In this document: piece by piece, positions 20,331 to 28,913 of the stretch | Numbering within the stretch: position 1 is the first letter of the stretch | Layout of the letters: every line of letters starts with the position of its first letter | NCBI GenBank assembly: GCA_024398435.1 | Contig: JAKSJD010000001.1 | Location: 1 to 64,000, forward strand | From: Bacteroidaceae bacterium | GTDB lineage: Bacteria > Bacteroidota > Bacteroidia > Bacteroidales > Bacteroidaceae | Length of the DNA stretch: 64,000 bases | Reading direction: 5' to 3' | The notes under the pieces: generated by a model | Seen by the model: the letters and a program-made list of their open reading frames with translations, nothing else | Database searches by the model: none | What the model was told of the DNA's origin: nothing | Position numbers and translations under genes: made by a program

Positions 20331-21095
20331 TCAGCCTTGAGCATCGTGTGCTTCCTTCACCTGACGAAGAATATCGGAAGCAAAGATAAAGTCTTCAAGT
20401 CGAGGATTCCTGGCATCCATGATTTCGAGATTCGAGCCCTGCCACTCGGCTTTGCCTTCACAGATAAATATGATGTTCTCGCCTATTCCCATCACGGAAT
20501 TCATATCGTGGGTATTGACGATTGTAGTAATATTGTCCTCATGAGTGATTCCTTGGATGAGTTCGTCAATCACGATACTTGTCTTTGGATCAAGGCCTGA
20601 ATTTGGTTCATCACAGAACAAATACTTTGGCTCAAGCACAATGGCACGGGCAATAGCTACACGCTTCTGCATACCACCACTCAATTCTTTTGGGAATTTA
20701 CCTTCAGTTCCTGCCAGATTCACACGAGCCAAGCATTCCTTTGCCCTCTTCACACGGTCTTCGTACGACTTGTCGGAAAACATATTCAAAGGGAACATCA
20801 CATTATCAAGCACTGACATTGAATCAAACAAAGCCGCACTCTGGAATATCATTCCCATCTCTCTGCGGAGCAATATCTTATCGCGCTTGCTGAGGGCAAC
20901 AAAGTCCCTGTCGTCATAGAATATGTTTCCTCTGTCGGGAGTAAGCAAACCTACAATATTATTCATGAACACAGTCTTTCCCGAACCACTTTGTCCGATG
21001 ATAAGGTTCACCCTACCATTCTCGAAGGTGGCATTGATGTCTGTGAGGACCATTCGGTCGTCGAACGACTTATATAAATGTTCTACCTTAATCAT
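20331..21095 (-). CDS. mlaF: ABC transporter ATP-binding protein, MlaF type
   Basis: 254 residues. Powers phospholipid transport between the membranes together with an MlaE permease. Walker A GQSGSGKT (about 34-41), ABC signature LSGGMQKRVAIARAI (about 140), Walker B YLFCDEPNSGLDP with the Glu, and switch His in VNTHDMNSV. Unlike the Gram-negative consensus, the D-loop reads SGLDP as in Mla/Mce ATPases. It follows mlaE by 16 bases in the same orientation. The MlaD (MCE) partner is not in this window. Confidence 0.88.
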   Translation of the reverse strand: MIKVEHLYKSFDDRMVLTDINATFENGRVNLIIGQSGSGKTVFMNNIVGLLTPDRGNIFYDDRDFVALSKRDKILLRREMGMIFQSAALFDSMSVLDNVMFPLNMFSDKSYEDRVKRAKECLARVNLAGTEGKFPKELSGGMQKRVAIARAIVLEPKYLFCDEPNSGLDPKTSIVIDELIQGITHEDNITTIVNTHDMNSVMGIGENIIFICEGKAEWQGSNLEIMDARNPRLEDFIFASDILRQVKEAHDAQG

Positions 21096-21111
21096 TTCTC
21101 GCGATTGGGAA

Positions 21112-21858
21112 TTATGTTAATATCTGTGTTAGGAATATATCTGCAAAGAGAATGAGTACACTGCTTGTTACAACAGCATCAGTACTGGCCTTACCTACCT
21201 CTACCGAACCACCGACAACCGTATAGCCCTTATAGGCGGAAACGCTTGTGATGATGAAGGCATAAACCACAGCCTTGATGATTCCGCACCAGAAGAACCA
21301 TTGATTGAATTCATAATGGAATCCTACGGTAAGTTCCTCAACGGTTGTTGTGCCAAGGAATGAAGTACAATATGCACCTATGATACCAGATGCCACACTG
21401 AATGTCACCAATATAGGCATGATAGTGATAAGTCCTGCCACCTTTGGCAGAATCAGATAGTTTGCTGAATTCACACCCATAATGTCGAGGGCATCAATCT
21501 GTTGTGTAATTCGCATAGTACCCAATTCGGAAGCGATATTCGAACCGACCTTTCCTGCAAGTATCAGACACATTATAGAGGAAGAGAACTCCAAGAGCAT
21601 AATTTCTCGGGTAGTGTATCCAACCACCATCTCCGGCATCCAAGGACTTTGGATATTCAGTTTGATCTGCAAACAAATTACCGCTCCGATGAAGAAAGAT
21701 ATAATCAAGACGATGCCGATAGAGTTGTATCCGAGTTGGAACATCTCCGTCACATACTGACGATAGAACATACGCCATCTATCGGGACGCGAAAGCGTGC
21801 GCCCCATCAGCATCACATACTTGCCTGTTCCTCTTAATGCACTTTCAAATGTCAGCAT
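21112..21858 (-). CDS. mlaE: ABC transporter permease, MlaE type
   Basis: 248 residues of the MlaE permease family. About five to six hydrophobic helices, with family features GIVLIISFFIGAVICLQ near the N-terminus, the conserved stretch LAGKVGSNIASELGTMRITQQIDAL (Glu and Arg conserved), and GYTVVGGSVEVGKAST in the C-terminal part. Forms the membrane channel for MlaF. It diverges from lptB across about 150 bases. Confidence 0.9.
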   Translation of the reverse strand: MLTFESALRGTGKYVMLMGRTLSRPDRWRMFYRQYVTEMFQLGYNSIGIVLIISFFIGAVICLQIKLNIQSPWMPEMVVGYTTREIMLLEFSSSIMCLILAGKVGSNIASELGTMRITQQIDALDIMGVNSANYLILPKVAGLITIMPILVTFSVASGIIGAYCTSFLGTTTVEELTVGFHYEFNQWFFWCGIIKAVVYAFIITSVSAYKGYTVVGGSVEVGKASTDAVVTSSVLILFADIFLTQILT

Positions 21859-21981
21859 ATTCTTCCATTTTGCAAAGGTTTCACACCTCTTACAGGTTGC
21901 AAATTTAATAAAAAAAGAAGAAAAAGAAGGGCAACCGCAAAGTTTTTTACGATTAAAGTCGACTTATCAGCAAACAATTTG

Positions 21982-21989
21982 TAATTTTG
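21982..21989 (+). promoter_or_regulatory. -7 box of lptB
   Basis: TAATTTTG, 18 bases before the ATG at 22008. The predicted start leaves a leader of only about 12 nt. No TTG at the ideal distance. Confidence 0.45.
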
Positions 21990-22007
21990 CAACAAATAAC
22001 AACGCTT

Positions 22008-22868
22008 ATGAACTCTGACGAACAGAAAAAAAACATAATCACGAATGCCGGCGACGAAACGATTCCTGAGTTTTCTGACGATAGAATGACCCTCTACACT
22101 CGCAATCTTTTCAAGACCTACGGCAAGCGAACTGTTGTAAACGATGTTTCCATCCATGTACGCCAAGGCGAAATCGTAGGATTGCTTGGCCCTAATGGTG
22201 CAGGAAAAACTACAAGTTTCTACATGACTACCGGTCTTGTTGTGCCAAATGGCGGACGAGTTTTCCTAAACGATATGGAAATCACGAACGACCCTGTGGC
22301 TCAGCGTGCCCGCAAAGGTGTGGGTTATCTTGCACAGGAAGCATCCGTTTTCCGCACAATGAGTGTGGAAGACAACATTATGACAGTTCTCGAAATGACT
22401 GGCAAACCACGCGAATATCAAAAGGAAAAACTTGAAAGCCTTCTCGATGAGTTCCGTCTGCAAAAGGTAAGGAAAAACAAAGGTAATCAACTTTCGGGTG
22501 GCGAGCGCCGTCGTTGTGAGATTGCCCGTTGCCTTGCAATCGATCCAAAGTTCATCATGCTCGACGAACCATTTGCAGGAGTCGACCCAATTGCCGTTGA
22601 AGATATTCAGTATATCGTTTGGAAACTGAAAGACAGAAACATCGGTATTCTCATTACCGACCATAATGTTCAGGAAACTCTTTGCATCACCGACCGTGCA
22701 TACCTACTGTTCGAAGGCCGAATTCTTTTCAAAGGCACACCTCCAGAACTTGCAGCCAACAAAATTGTTCGCGACAAATATCTCGGCAGCAACTTCGTTC
22801 TCCGTCCAAAGGACTTCCAACTTATCGAAGAAAAGAAACTCCGCGAAGCAGAGGAAGAAAATATGTAA
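22008..22868 (+). CDS. lptB: LPS export ABC transporter ATP-binding protein LptB
   Basis: 286 residues from the ATG at 22008. Hydrolyses ATP to pull lipopolysaccharide from the inner membrane. Walker A GPNGAGKT, signature [16 protein letters not shown], Walker [14 protein letters not shown] and switch His in [11 protein letters not shown] are all intact, and [26 protein letters not shown] is the LptB C-terminal hallmark region. About 26 extra N-terminal residues before [15 protein letters not shown] are unusual compared with E. coli LptB (241 residues). Single gene on the plus strand; no neighbouring lptF/G. Confidence 0.93.
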   Translation: MNSDEQKKNIITNAGDETIPEFSDDRMTLYTRNLFKTYGKRTVVNDVSIHVRQGEIVGLLGPNGAGKTTSFYMTTGLVVPNGGRVFLNDMEITNDPVAQRARKGVGYLAQEASVFRTMSVEDNIMTVLEMTGKPREYQKEKLESLLDEFRLQKVRKNKGNQLSGGERRRCEIARCLAIDPKFIMLDEPFAGVDPIAVEDIQYIVWKLKDRNIGILITDHNVQETLCITDRAYLLFEGRILFKGTPPELAANKIVRDKYLGSNFVLRPKDFQLIEEKKLREAEEENM

Positions 22869-22876
22869 CTTCCAAA

Positions 22877-22986
22877 AACATCGCGCTTCGTGAAGCAAAA
22901 CATCGCGCTTCGTGAAGCAAAACATCGCGCTTCGTGAGGTCAAACACCGCGCTTCGAAGGGGCTTGAAGCGCGCTTCGTGATGCAA
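22877..22986. repeat. Tandem repeat, five units of 22 bp
   Basis: Units at 22877, 22899, 22921, 22943 and 22965. The first two are identical and contain AACATCGCGCTTCGTGAAGC; later ones vary outside CGCGCTTCG. GCTTC-GT-GAAGC inside the unit is a small inverted repeat. The array starts eight bases after the lptB stop. It is the left edge of a gene-free stretch (22869-23724). Confidence 0.95.
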
Positions 22987-23011
22987 TTCCTATAGGTTCA
23001 CTGCCAAATTT

Positions 23012-23069
23012 CTTGGACAAGCCAAGCGACAAGTCGATAACTTGGATGAACCAAGCGACAAGTCGATAT
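23012..23069. repeat. Direct repeat, two units of 29 bp
   Basis: Two copies (23012-23040 and 23041-23069) of CTTGG-x5-CCAAGCGACAAGTCGATA. The CCAAG/CTTGG parts are complementary and could pair across units. It leads directly into the 22-bp array at 23070. Confidence 0.85.
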
Positions 23070-23289
23070 CTTATAATGTTTAGCTTCATTCCTTATGGTT
23101 CGTGAGGCATTTTCTTATAAGACTTGACCCCATTCCTTATAATGTTTCAGCCCTTTCCTTATAATGTTTTTCTGCATTAGCAGTTAAGTGTTCGGCAGTT
23201 TTGCGCTTGGTAGTTCTGCGTCAGCAGTTAAGTGTACGGCAGTTTTGCGCTTGGTAGTTCTGCGTCAGCAGTTAAGTGTTCGGCTGTTC
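23070..23289. repeat. Ten consecutive 22-bp units from two sequence families
   Basis: Units start every 22 bases from 23070 to 23268 without a single indel. Units one to five are built on CTTATAATGTTT or CTTATAAGACTTG. Units six, eight and ten share GCAGTTAAGTGTTCGGC; units seven and nine are identical and start TGCGCTTGGTAG. The last five therefore form a 44-bp higher-order repeat. Relatives of GTTTAGTGTTCG also occur at 23624 and 23691. Confidence 0.9.
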
Positions 23290-23328
23290 TGCTGCCGAAA
23301 AAAAAGAGTTTTGCTATTTTTGGCTTTT

Positions 23329-23585
23329 CCTTCAGTTTTATGAGATAACACCCTATAACACAACACCTTACAGGCTGAAGGCTGAGTCTAAAACCTTCAG
23401 TTTTCCTTCAGCCTTCCTTCAGTTTCCTTCAGCCAAAACGGTTTCGTTGCCTGCATGAATAGTAGAGGGGAAACCATACAAATCCTGAAGGTGGCTGAAG
23501 GTAGCTGAAGGTAGCTGAAGGTAAATAGATTTACCTTCAGCTTATACCACCCTGATTATCACCCACTTACAAGCAAAACTGAAGG
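23329..23585. repeat. Cluster of twelve CTGAAGG/CCTTCAG heptamers with helical phasing
   Basis: CCTTCAG occurs at 23329, 23394, 23405, 23416, 23426 and 23534; CTGAAGG at 23375, 23485, 23495, 23505, 23515 and 23579. Four forward copies are spaced 11, 11 and 10 bases and four inverted copies 10, 10 and 10 bases, so each set sits on one face of the helix. The two sets face each other around an AT-rich centre of about 50 bases and could also pair as RNA. Confidence 0.85.
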
Positions 23586-23648
23586 AATGAAGGTTTTTTC
23601 GAAATTTTATATTTTTCGCGTTAGCGGTTTAGTGTTCGACAGTCGAAA

Positions 23649-23686
23649 GAAGCCCCTCGGTCATCATTTTTAGACCAAGAGGCTTC
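23649..23686 (-). terminator. Terminator of the first BspA-like gene
   Basis: Imperfect stem from GAAGCC...GGTC and GACC...GGCTTC around a ten-base loop, followed on the minus strand by TTTCG. It lies about 38 bases after the stop at 23725. The T-run is weak. Confidence 0.6.
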
Positions 23687-23724
23687 GTCATTTGAGTGTT
23701 CGGCAGTTTCGCTGCCAAATGAAG

Positions 23725-26028
23725 TTATTTAATCAGCACCTTCTTGCCATTAACTATATAGACACCTTGCTTCAATGTTGACAAATCGATGTTTGAATCG
23801 CGACTGATCAATCTGCCTTGCATATCATATACTCCTTGAATTGTTCGTTCAGGAACTGCATCAACCGTGATTTCTTCGATTCCGTCAGTGTAAGGAGTCT
23901 TAAATGTGACTGTTTCACCATAAACTGTTTTGCTTGATGTCTTCACATATGCTCGGACATTGTATGAAGTATTATATTTCAAACCTTCCAGCGTTACAGT
24001 CATCAACTGTCCCGTTGCACTCACTCGCTTTGGCTCTGCACTAGAACCAACTTCGCTATATTCAAAGCCCTGTTCGTCCAAGTCATCCGTACCTGCAACT
24101 GCATATCCTCTTACCTTCACACTGTTGCTTGTCTGTGCTGATGCCATTGCGTATGTATGAACTGTTGGTTCAAAGTAAGAAAAATCGCTTGGGTCGAAAC
24201 CTACCCATTCGCCATAGTACTTCTTTCCTTCTCGTGATTCATAATAAGCACGAACCTTATAATAACTATCTGTTTGCAGATTCATTATCTTTCCTTCCAT
24301 TCGGCCATTATATATTACAGCACCACCAGATTTTGAAGGAATCTCTTCTGGAGCATCTATCTTTCTCCATTCAAAACCTACAGAAACCTCATCATCAGGA
24401 ATGTTAGTTGTAGCTGCAACTACTGCACTTTTACTGTTTACGACTTTCGGAGTTTCTGTTTTCAGTGTCAAGCTATATGTATCTACATAAGTGCTACCTC
24501 CTTCGTAATCATCCTTTCCTGTTCCATAATACACTCTATACGGGATATAATATGATGAGTTGGGTGTAAGATTTGTCAATCGCAAAGCTCCTCCAGTTAC
24601 ATATTCGCTTGTAATCGGATTCCACACTTCAGTTTTAACAACTTTAGCGTCCTCTTCCAGATAAGAAACTGAGGATATTATGATTTGAGTTGGATTTGAT
24701 TCATAATTAAGGTTTGGCAACAAACTCTTGGTTGTAAATGAAACATTATTAGATTGATAAATAAGTGTTCCATTACAATAAACTTTACAAGGGCTAGAAT
24801 AAGACTTATTAGGCTTACCTTTTACAATTATTATACCATCAGGTTCATCTGCCTCAGAATCATTAATCTTCACCTTTATTCCTGCACTTGAAGTAAATAT
24901 TGTGTTTGTTTTAAATTTAGCATACATCTGGCCGACTTCCAATCGCTTACATTCAAACACTTTGCAGCCATCAAACGCATGAGAGCCAACCTCCTGGATA
25001 TTTGCAGACATTTCTATTGATTTCAATCCAGAACAATTATTAAATGCATAATCTTTTATGCTAGTCAGGGAATTAGGGATTATTATTGAAGTCAAACCGC
25101 CACAACTACCAAATGCATATTTACCAATGCTAGTGACAGAATTAGGAATTGAGATTGATGTCAAACCACTACAACCAGAGAATGTATAATCTTCAATACT
25201 TGACACAGAATTTGAAATGGAAACAGTTGTCAAACTTCTGCAATTCTCAAAGGCATTAGAGCCAATGTCAGTTACTGAATTAGGTATTTCTATTGAAGTC
25301 AAGCTACTACAACCAAAGAATGCTCGTTCTCCTATGTTCGTCACAGAATTTGGTATATTTATTGAAACTAAGCTACTGCAGCCATTAAAGCCATCTATGC
25401 TGGCGATATCATTTCCTAATATTACAGTTTTAAGTTTATCTCTACAATACTGAATGAGACAAGTTGGAGAAATATTCGAATTCCAACACAATGTTTCTGT
25501 GCCCCCACAACCAAAGAAAGCATTTTCCTCTATAATGGTAACAGAATTCGGTATCGTAATTGAGGTCAAGCCACTACAACCAGAGAAGGCGGAGGGTCCT
25601 ATGCTAGTAACGTTATCAGGTATCAAAACAGATGTTAAGTCTGTGCAACCAGAGAAGGCGAAGGGTCCTATGCTCGTTACAGAATTAGGCATAGTGATTG
25701 AAGCCAAATCACTGCAACAATAAAATGCATAACCGCCAATGTTAGTAACAGAATTTGGAATAGTTATAGATTTCAAATTGCGGCATTTATCAAATGCTAC
25801 TAATCCAATGCTGTCTACAGGTCCCTCAAATTTAATGATTCCTTTCCCATTTGAGTATTCGTTCGAAACAATATTTACTCCAAACGCAGAAGTGACTGCC
25901 GGCTTAACTATTGCTCCATTTGTACTTGTATACCAAATTTCATTATTTGGAATTTCGTCCGCCATTGCTACTGAACCTATCACAGCCCAAAAGCTAATTA
26001 AAGTAACTATTTTAATTGTTCTTTTCAT
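23725..26028 (-). CDS. BspA-like leucine-rich repeat surface protein with T9SS sorting domain
   Basis: About 767 residues from the ATG at 26028, whose MKRTIK start matches the next paralogue; an ATG four codons upstream is weaker. Signal peptide to AMA. Then about a dozen 23-residue LRR_5 repeats (pattern [19 protein letters not shown]) to about residue 365. Residues about 430-690 hold beta-sandwich repeats with a FN3-like look (YKVRAYYES, YNVRAYVKTSSKTVYGETV). The C-terminal 50 residues (IQGVYDMQGRL..., LKQGVYIVNGKKVLIK) match a type IX secretion sorting domain. Expected at the cell surface, binding host or substrate. It lies next to a paralogue upstream. Confidence 0.85.
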   Translation of the reverse strand: MKRTIKIVTLISFWAVIGSVAMADEIPNNEIWYTSTNGAIVKPAVTSAFGVNIVSNEYSNGKGIIKFEGPVDSIGLVAFDKCRNLKSITIPNSVTNIGGYAFYCCSDLASITMPNSVTSIGPFAFSGCTDLTSVLIPDNVTSIGPSAFSGCSGLTSITIPNSVTIIEENAFFGCGGTETLCWNSNISPTCLIQYCRDKLKTVILGNDIASIDGFNGCSSLVSINIPNSVTNIGERAFFGCSSLTSIEIPNSVTDIGSNAFENCRSLTTVSISNSVSSIEDYTFSGCSGLTSISIPNSVTSIGKYAFGSCGGLTSIIIPNSLTSIKDYAFNNCSGLKSIEMSANIQEVGSHAFDGCKVFECKRLEVGQMYAKFKTNTIFTSSAGIKVKINDSEADEPDGIIIVKGKPNKSYSSPCKVYCNGTLIYQSNNVSFTTKSLLPNLNYESNPTQIIISSVSYLEEDAKVVKTEVWNPITSEYVTGGALRLTNLTPNSSYYIPYRVYYGTGKDDYEGGSTYVDTYSLTLKTETPKVVNSKSAVVAATTNIPDDEVSVGFEWRKIDAPEEIPSKSGGAVIYNGRMEGKIMNLQTDSYYKVRAYYESREGKKYYGEWVGFDPSDFSYFEPTVHTYAMASAQTSNSVKVRGYAVAGTDDLDEQGFEYSEVGSSAEPKRVSATGQLMTVTLEGLKYNTSYNVRAYVKTSSKTVYGETVTFKTPYTDGIEEITVDAVPERTIQGVYDMQGRLISRDSNIDLSTLKQGVYIVNGKKVLIK

Positions 26029-26043
26029 ATATAGATTCATATT

Positions 26044-27261
26044 TTAATGCGAAAGTATAAAGTTATAAATCATCATGGCATCTGTAGCATTGACTTTTCC
26101 GTCACCATTGACGTCACATTGTTTCAGTTCTTTCTCGTATTGGGATTCCTCTGAACTGACCTCTTCAATATTCATAAAATCAATCCATACCGGAGCCACC
26201 ATATACATTGTTGAAGTACCTTGTGGGACATACAATGTACAAGCATTTTTATCAACACGCGCAAACACGTCACTCGGTACTGACAATGGTCTCTTCCAAT
26301 TAACTGTTATCGAAGTTAAGCCGCTACAACCATCGAATGCATAAATTCCTATGCTTGTCACAGAATTCGGAATCTCTATTGAAATTAAGCTATTGCAACC
26401 TGAAAACGCATAATTACCTATGCTTGTTACGGAATTTGGTATCATTATTGAGGTTAAACCGCTACAACTAGAGAAGGCATTATCTCCTATGCTCGTGACA
26501 GAAGTTGGAATCTCTATTGACATCACACTGCGGCAATCAAAGAATGTCCAATTTCCAATACTGGTGACGGAATTTGGTATGTTAATTGAAGCCAAAATAC
26601 TGCAACCAGAGAATGCACTACTGCCTATGCTTGTTACAGAAGAAGGTATTGTAATTGATGCCAAACTGCTGCAACCTGAGAATGCACTACTGCCTATGCT
26701 TGTTACAGAAGAAGGTATTGTAATTGATGTCAAACCACTGCAACCATTGAATGTATAAGTTTCTATGCTTGTAACAGAATTTGGTATTTCAATTGATTTC
26801 AAACTACTGCATCTGGAAAATGCAGAATTTCCAATACTTACTACTGAATTCGGAATCTCTATTGAGGTCATACCACAGCAATCACTAAATGCCCTAGATC
26901 CAATGCTGATGACGGTATTCGGAATCTCTATTGAGGACAAACTACAGCAGCCTGAAAACGCATAACTTCCTATACTTGTTACGGAATTTGGAATTTCGAT
27001 CGATGTTAAACTAATACAACAATAGAAAGCAGTTTTGCCTATGCTTGTCACTGTTCCATCAAATATAATGATTCCTTTCCCATTGGAATATGTATTAGAG
27101 ACGATATCTGCACCATAAACACCTCTATCATATGGTTCTACAACATTTCCATCAGTACTTGTATACCAAATCTCATTGTTTGGAATTTCTTCAGCGTAAA
27201 TACTATTGCCTAACAAACATAATAGGCACAATAAAATTGTTTGTTGAATAGTTCTTTTCAT
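26044..27261 (-). CDS. BspA-like leucine-rich repeat protein with dockerin-like tail
   Basis: 405 residues. Signal peptide ending SIYA. The N-terminal module [19 protein letters not shown] and the string of about 11 LRR_5 repeats ([19 protein letters not shown]) closely match the neighbouring gene, indicating a duplication. After the repeats comes a short linker and one calcium-loop motif [12 protein letters not shown] followed by [10 protein letters not shown], half of a type I dockerin pair. Such tails are common in this order; a real cellulosome is not implied. It lies 17 bases after the DUF2971 gene and 15 before the next BspA gene, so the three may share a transcript. Confidence 0.83.
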   Translation of the reverse strand: MKRTIQQTILLCLLCLLGNSIYAEEIPNNEIWYTSTDGNVVEPYDRGVYGADIVSNTYSNGKGIIIFDGTVTSIGKTAFYCCISLTSIEIPNSVTSIGSYAFSGCCSLSSIEIPNTVISIGSRAFSDCCGMTSIEIPNSVVSIGNSAFSRCSSLKSIEIPNSVTSIETYTFNGCSGLTSITIPSSVTSIGSSAFSGCSSLASITIPSSVTSIGSSAFSGCSILASINIPNSVTSIGNWTFFDCRSVMSIEIPTSVTSIGDNAFSSCSGLTSIMIPNSVTSIGNYAFSGCNSLISIEIPNSVTSIGIYAFDGCSGLTSITVNWKRPLSVPSDVFARVDKNACTLYVPQGTSTMYMVAPVWIDFMNIEEVSSEESQYEKELKQCDVNGDGKVNATDAMMIYNFILSH

Positions 27262-27278
27262 GATTATTTTGTTTTAAA

Positions 27279-28148
27279 TTAGCGATAAGGCACTGTTGAT
27301 TGCGTAATCTTAATATTTTTTATTCCATAGTTTGCTAATTCCATCCGAAGCACCCTTTCAACAACATCGAAATCACAACAAGGTCCTATTATTATCTCGG
27401 TAATTGCACTTACTGGTAGAGGACACTCTTTATATGGAATAATATTCCCAGATGAACTAACCCGAAACTTAATATTCTTATCTGCCGCATTGACTAATAG
27501 AATGCGCTCTTCATCTTCGTATTTATATGCATCATGTTTAACCATCGGACACACATAAGCACATAACATTGCAAAAAATTGCAATTTGTGAAGTTCATCC
27601 CAATTAACATATTCCTTACAAATCAATAAATACGCTTTTTTAAAATAGCATTTTAACATATCTAAATCAGCAGTATTTAATGTTATGCCATTACCCGATT
27701 CGTGAACATAAACGACTTTTTCTAGTATTCCAAGATTCTGCAATTCACTCTTATTGTACTTAATCACTATTCCGTTACCATTTTTGCCATACATGGACCA
27801 CATTGGCATAAAATCTCGTATATTTGAAAATGATATCACAAAACTTCTTATATTAATACCAGGAATAGCTTCTTTAAATATCTCTATTAGCTTTGTTTGA
27901 CCGTCATTCTGTTCAAGTAACTCACCTATTCCAACATTTCTATCAGAATCTATTTCCTGCTCAACTTGTTTTATCAATTGAGTTATCAAGTCATATCCAA
28001 TAAATACCTCTTTGGGGTCGTTTAATGAAAAAACATCTGAAGCATAAAAGATAAGTTTATTTTCTTCAGACAATGTTCCCAATATATTATGCCAATTCTC
28101 TATTGTTGTATAGTGATATAAAAAATCAGAATCCATAATTGCTAACAT
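27279..28148 (-). CDS. DUF2971 family protein
   Basis: 289 residues, soluble, no signal peptide. Family features are the N-terminal FLYHYTTIENWHNIL, FYASDVFSLNDPKE, the central MWSMYGKNGNGIVIKYN and C-terminal YEDEERILL. DUF2971 has no established activity; members turn up in variable islands and some defence-like contexts. ATG at 28148 is used here; the fifth codon (28136) is an equally good start. The gene is visibly AT-rich compared with housekeeping genes nearby, suggesting transfer. Directly upstream is a structured RNA candidate read in the same direction. Confidence 0.75.
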   Translation of the reverse strand: MLAIMDSDFLYHYTTIENWHNILGTLSEENKLIFYASDVFSLNDPKEVFIGYDLITQLIKQVEQEIDSDRNVGIGELLEQNDGQTKLIEIFKEAIPGINIRSFVISFSNIRDFMPMWSMYGKNGNGIVIKYNKSELQNLGILEKVVYVHESGNGITLNTADLDMLKCYFKKAYLLICKEYVNWDELHKLQFFAMLCAYVCPMVKHDAYKYEDEERILLVNAADKNIKFRVSSSGNIIPYKECPLPVSAITEIIIGPCCDFDVVERVLRMELANYGIKNIKITQSTVPYR

Positions 28149-28188
28149 TCTGCCTATTGCACCCCAGATTCGGCATTAAGTTAGTATG

Positions 28189-28450
28189 AAAAGGAAAACG
28201 TGGGTACTGTACTTGCCTATCCCACTTTCAGGCCTTCGCATTGCCCCTATACAAGGATAAGCCACCCAGTTAGCCCACGCATTGAGAGTATTAAAAACCT
28301 GTAAAGGCATAATACACCAAACGCAGACATCCCGATGCACTATCTTCTTGTATAGTTCTAAGTTGCGAAGTTAGAAAGTAGAAGATAACGTTCGTAAACG
28401 TCCTTTTTAATCAATAAAATGGTGCCCCACTTGCCCTAAAGCTAACTGAG
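28189..28450 (-). ncRNA. Structured non-coding RNA candidate, about 260 nt
   Basis: Three hairpins can be drawn. One is a long interrupted stem at 28199-28279: CGTGGG/CCCACG, CTG/CAG and GCTTATCC/GGATAGGC, the last with a T-G pair that exists only on the minus strand. The second is GTATTA/TAATAC with inner CCT/AGG. The third is ATCTTCT/AGAAGAT with inner TTCTAA/TTAGAA. The first stem is followed on the minus strand by TTTTCCTTTTC, terminator-like, and a -7 box lies at 28457. The promoter-to-terminator layout suits an independent RNA such as 6S or the Bacteroidales-1 family, but I cannot confirm either. A plus-strand reading is less likely. It could also be the leader of the DUF2971 gene. Confidence 0.5.
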
Positions 28451-28456
28451 ACGATG

Positions 28457-28464
28457 CAAAGATA
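28457..28464 (-). promoter_or_regulatory. -7 box upstream of the structured RNA
   Basis: TATCTTTG followed by CA, as at cca and tsaB. The nearest upstream TTG (28490-28492, within TTGACA) is 25 bases away, longer than usual. Confidence 0.5.
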
Positions 28465-28815
28465 TGAAATAATTTATAATGCAGGATGTCAAATTGAGAA
28501 TTATTTGCATTTTTTGCTAATAACTATTTCACTTTCATTGAAAATTAACTCATCCAACTAATATTATTCGTAAATTAAAAGTTAATTACTATCCGGATGG
28601 AATTTGTTTCTAATATTGTCAGCCAAATGGAAGGCTTGGCACAAGACTTTGAGGATTATGCTTCGGGCCATCATCTGCAAGTCAACGCTTGTAAAAGGAT
28701 GGAACGGAGCAGAATACTCTGGGCTGGCAATCGATTAATTTATGATAATTTGGGGAGAGAAAAAAGCATTAGTGTCATTAAGTAAATAACTACCTAATAT
28801 ATAACCATAAACAAT
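28465..28815. other. Intergenic stretch without a supported gene
   Basis: AT-rich spacer between the RNA promoter and the terminator at 28816. It contains one 62-codon frame on the plus strand (28597-28785) without a recognisable domain or start signal. I see no repeat, RNA or promoter that I can support. Confidence 0.5.
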
Positions 28816-28849
28816 AAAGGGAGCTACATCAATTGATGCAACTCCCTTT
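28816..28849 (-). terminator. Terminator after the small lipoprotein gene
   Basis: Stem AAAGGGAG / CTCCCTTT extended by TTGCATCAATTGATGTAG-type pairing in the loop. On the minus strand it is followed by ATTGTTTATGG. It lies 64 bases after the stop at 28914. Confidence 0.75.
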
Positions 28850-28913
28850 ACTGTTATTACGGTTCGTTCACATTGCCATAAGCAACACGGGAACAGGAAC
28901 TATGCTATGTTTT

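Noticed and set aside
23315-23322. TATTTTTG on the plus strand as a promoter
   Set aside because: No -33 TTG at a fitting distance and no gene downstream on the plus strand.
23725-27261. Repetitive DNA inside the BspA-like genes as a non-coding repeat
   Set aside because: The repeats are about 69 bases, in frame, and encode the 23-residue leucine-rich units.
28181-28408. Plus-strand reading of the structured RNA, with ACGTT/AACGT and a T-run as terminator
   Set aside because: The upstream box on the plus strand (around 28181) is weak, the long stem has an A-C mismatch on this strand, and a canonical TATCTTTG box exists for the minus strand. Not excluded, but less likely.
28597-28785. 62-codon frame on the plus strand in the gap
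   Set aside because: No domain, no promoter box before it and no conserved neighbour. It may be a decayed gene but I cannot support it.
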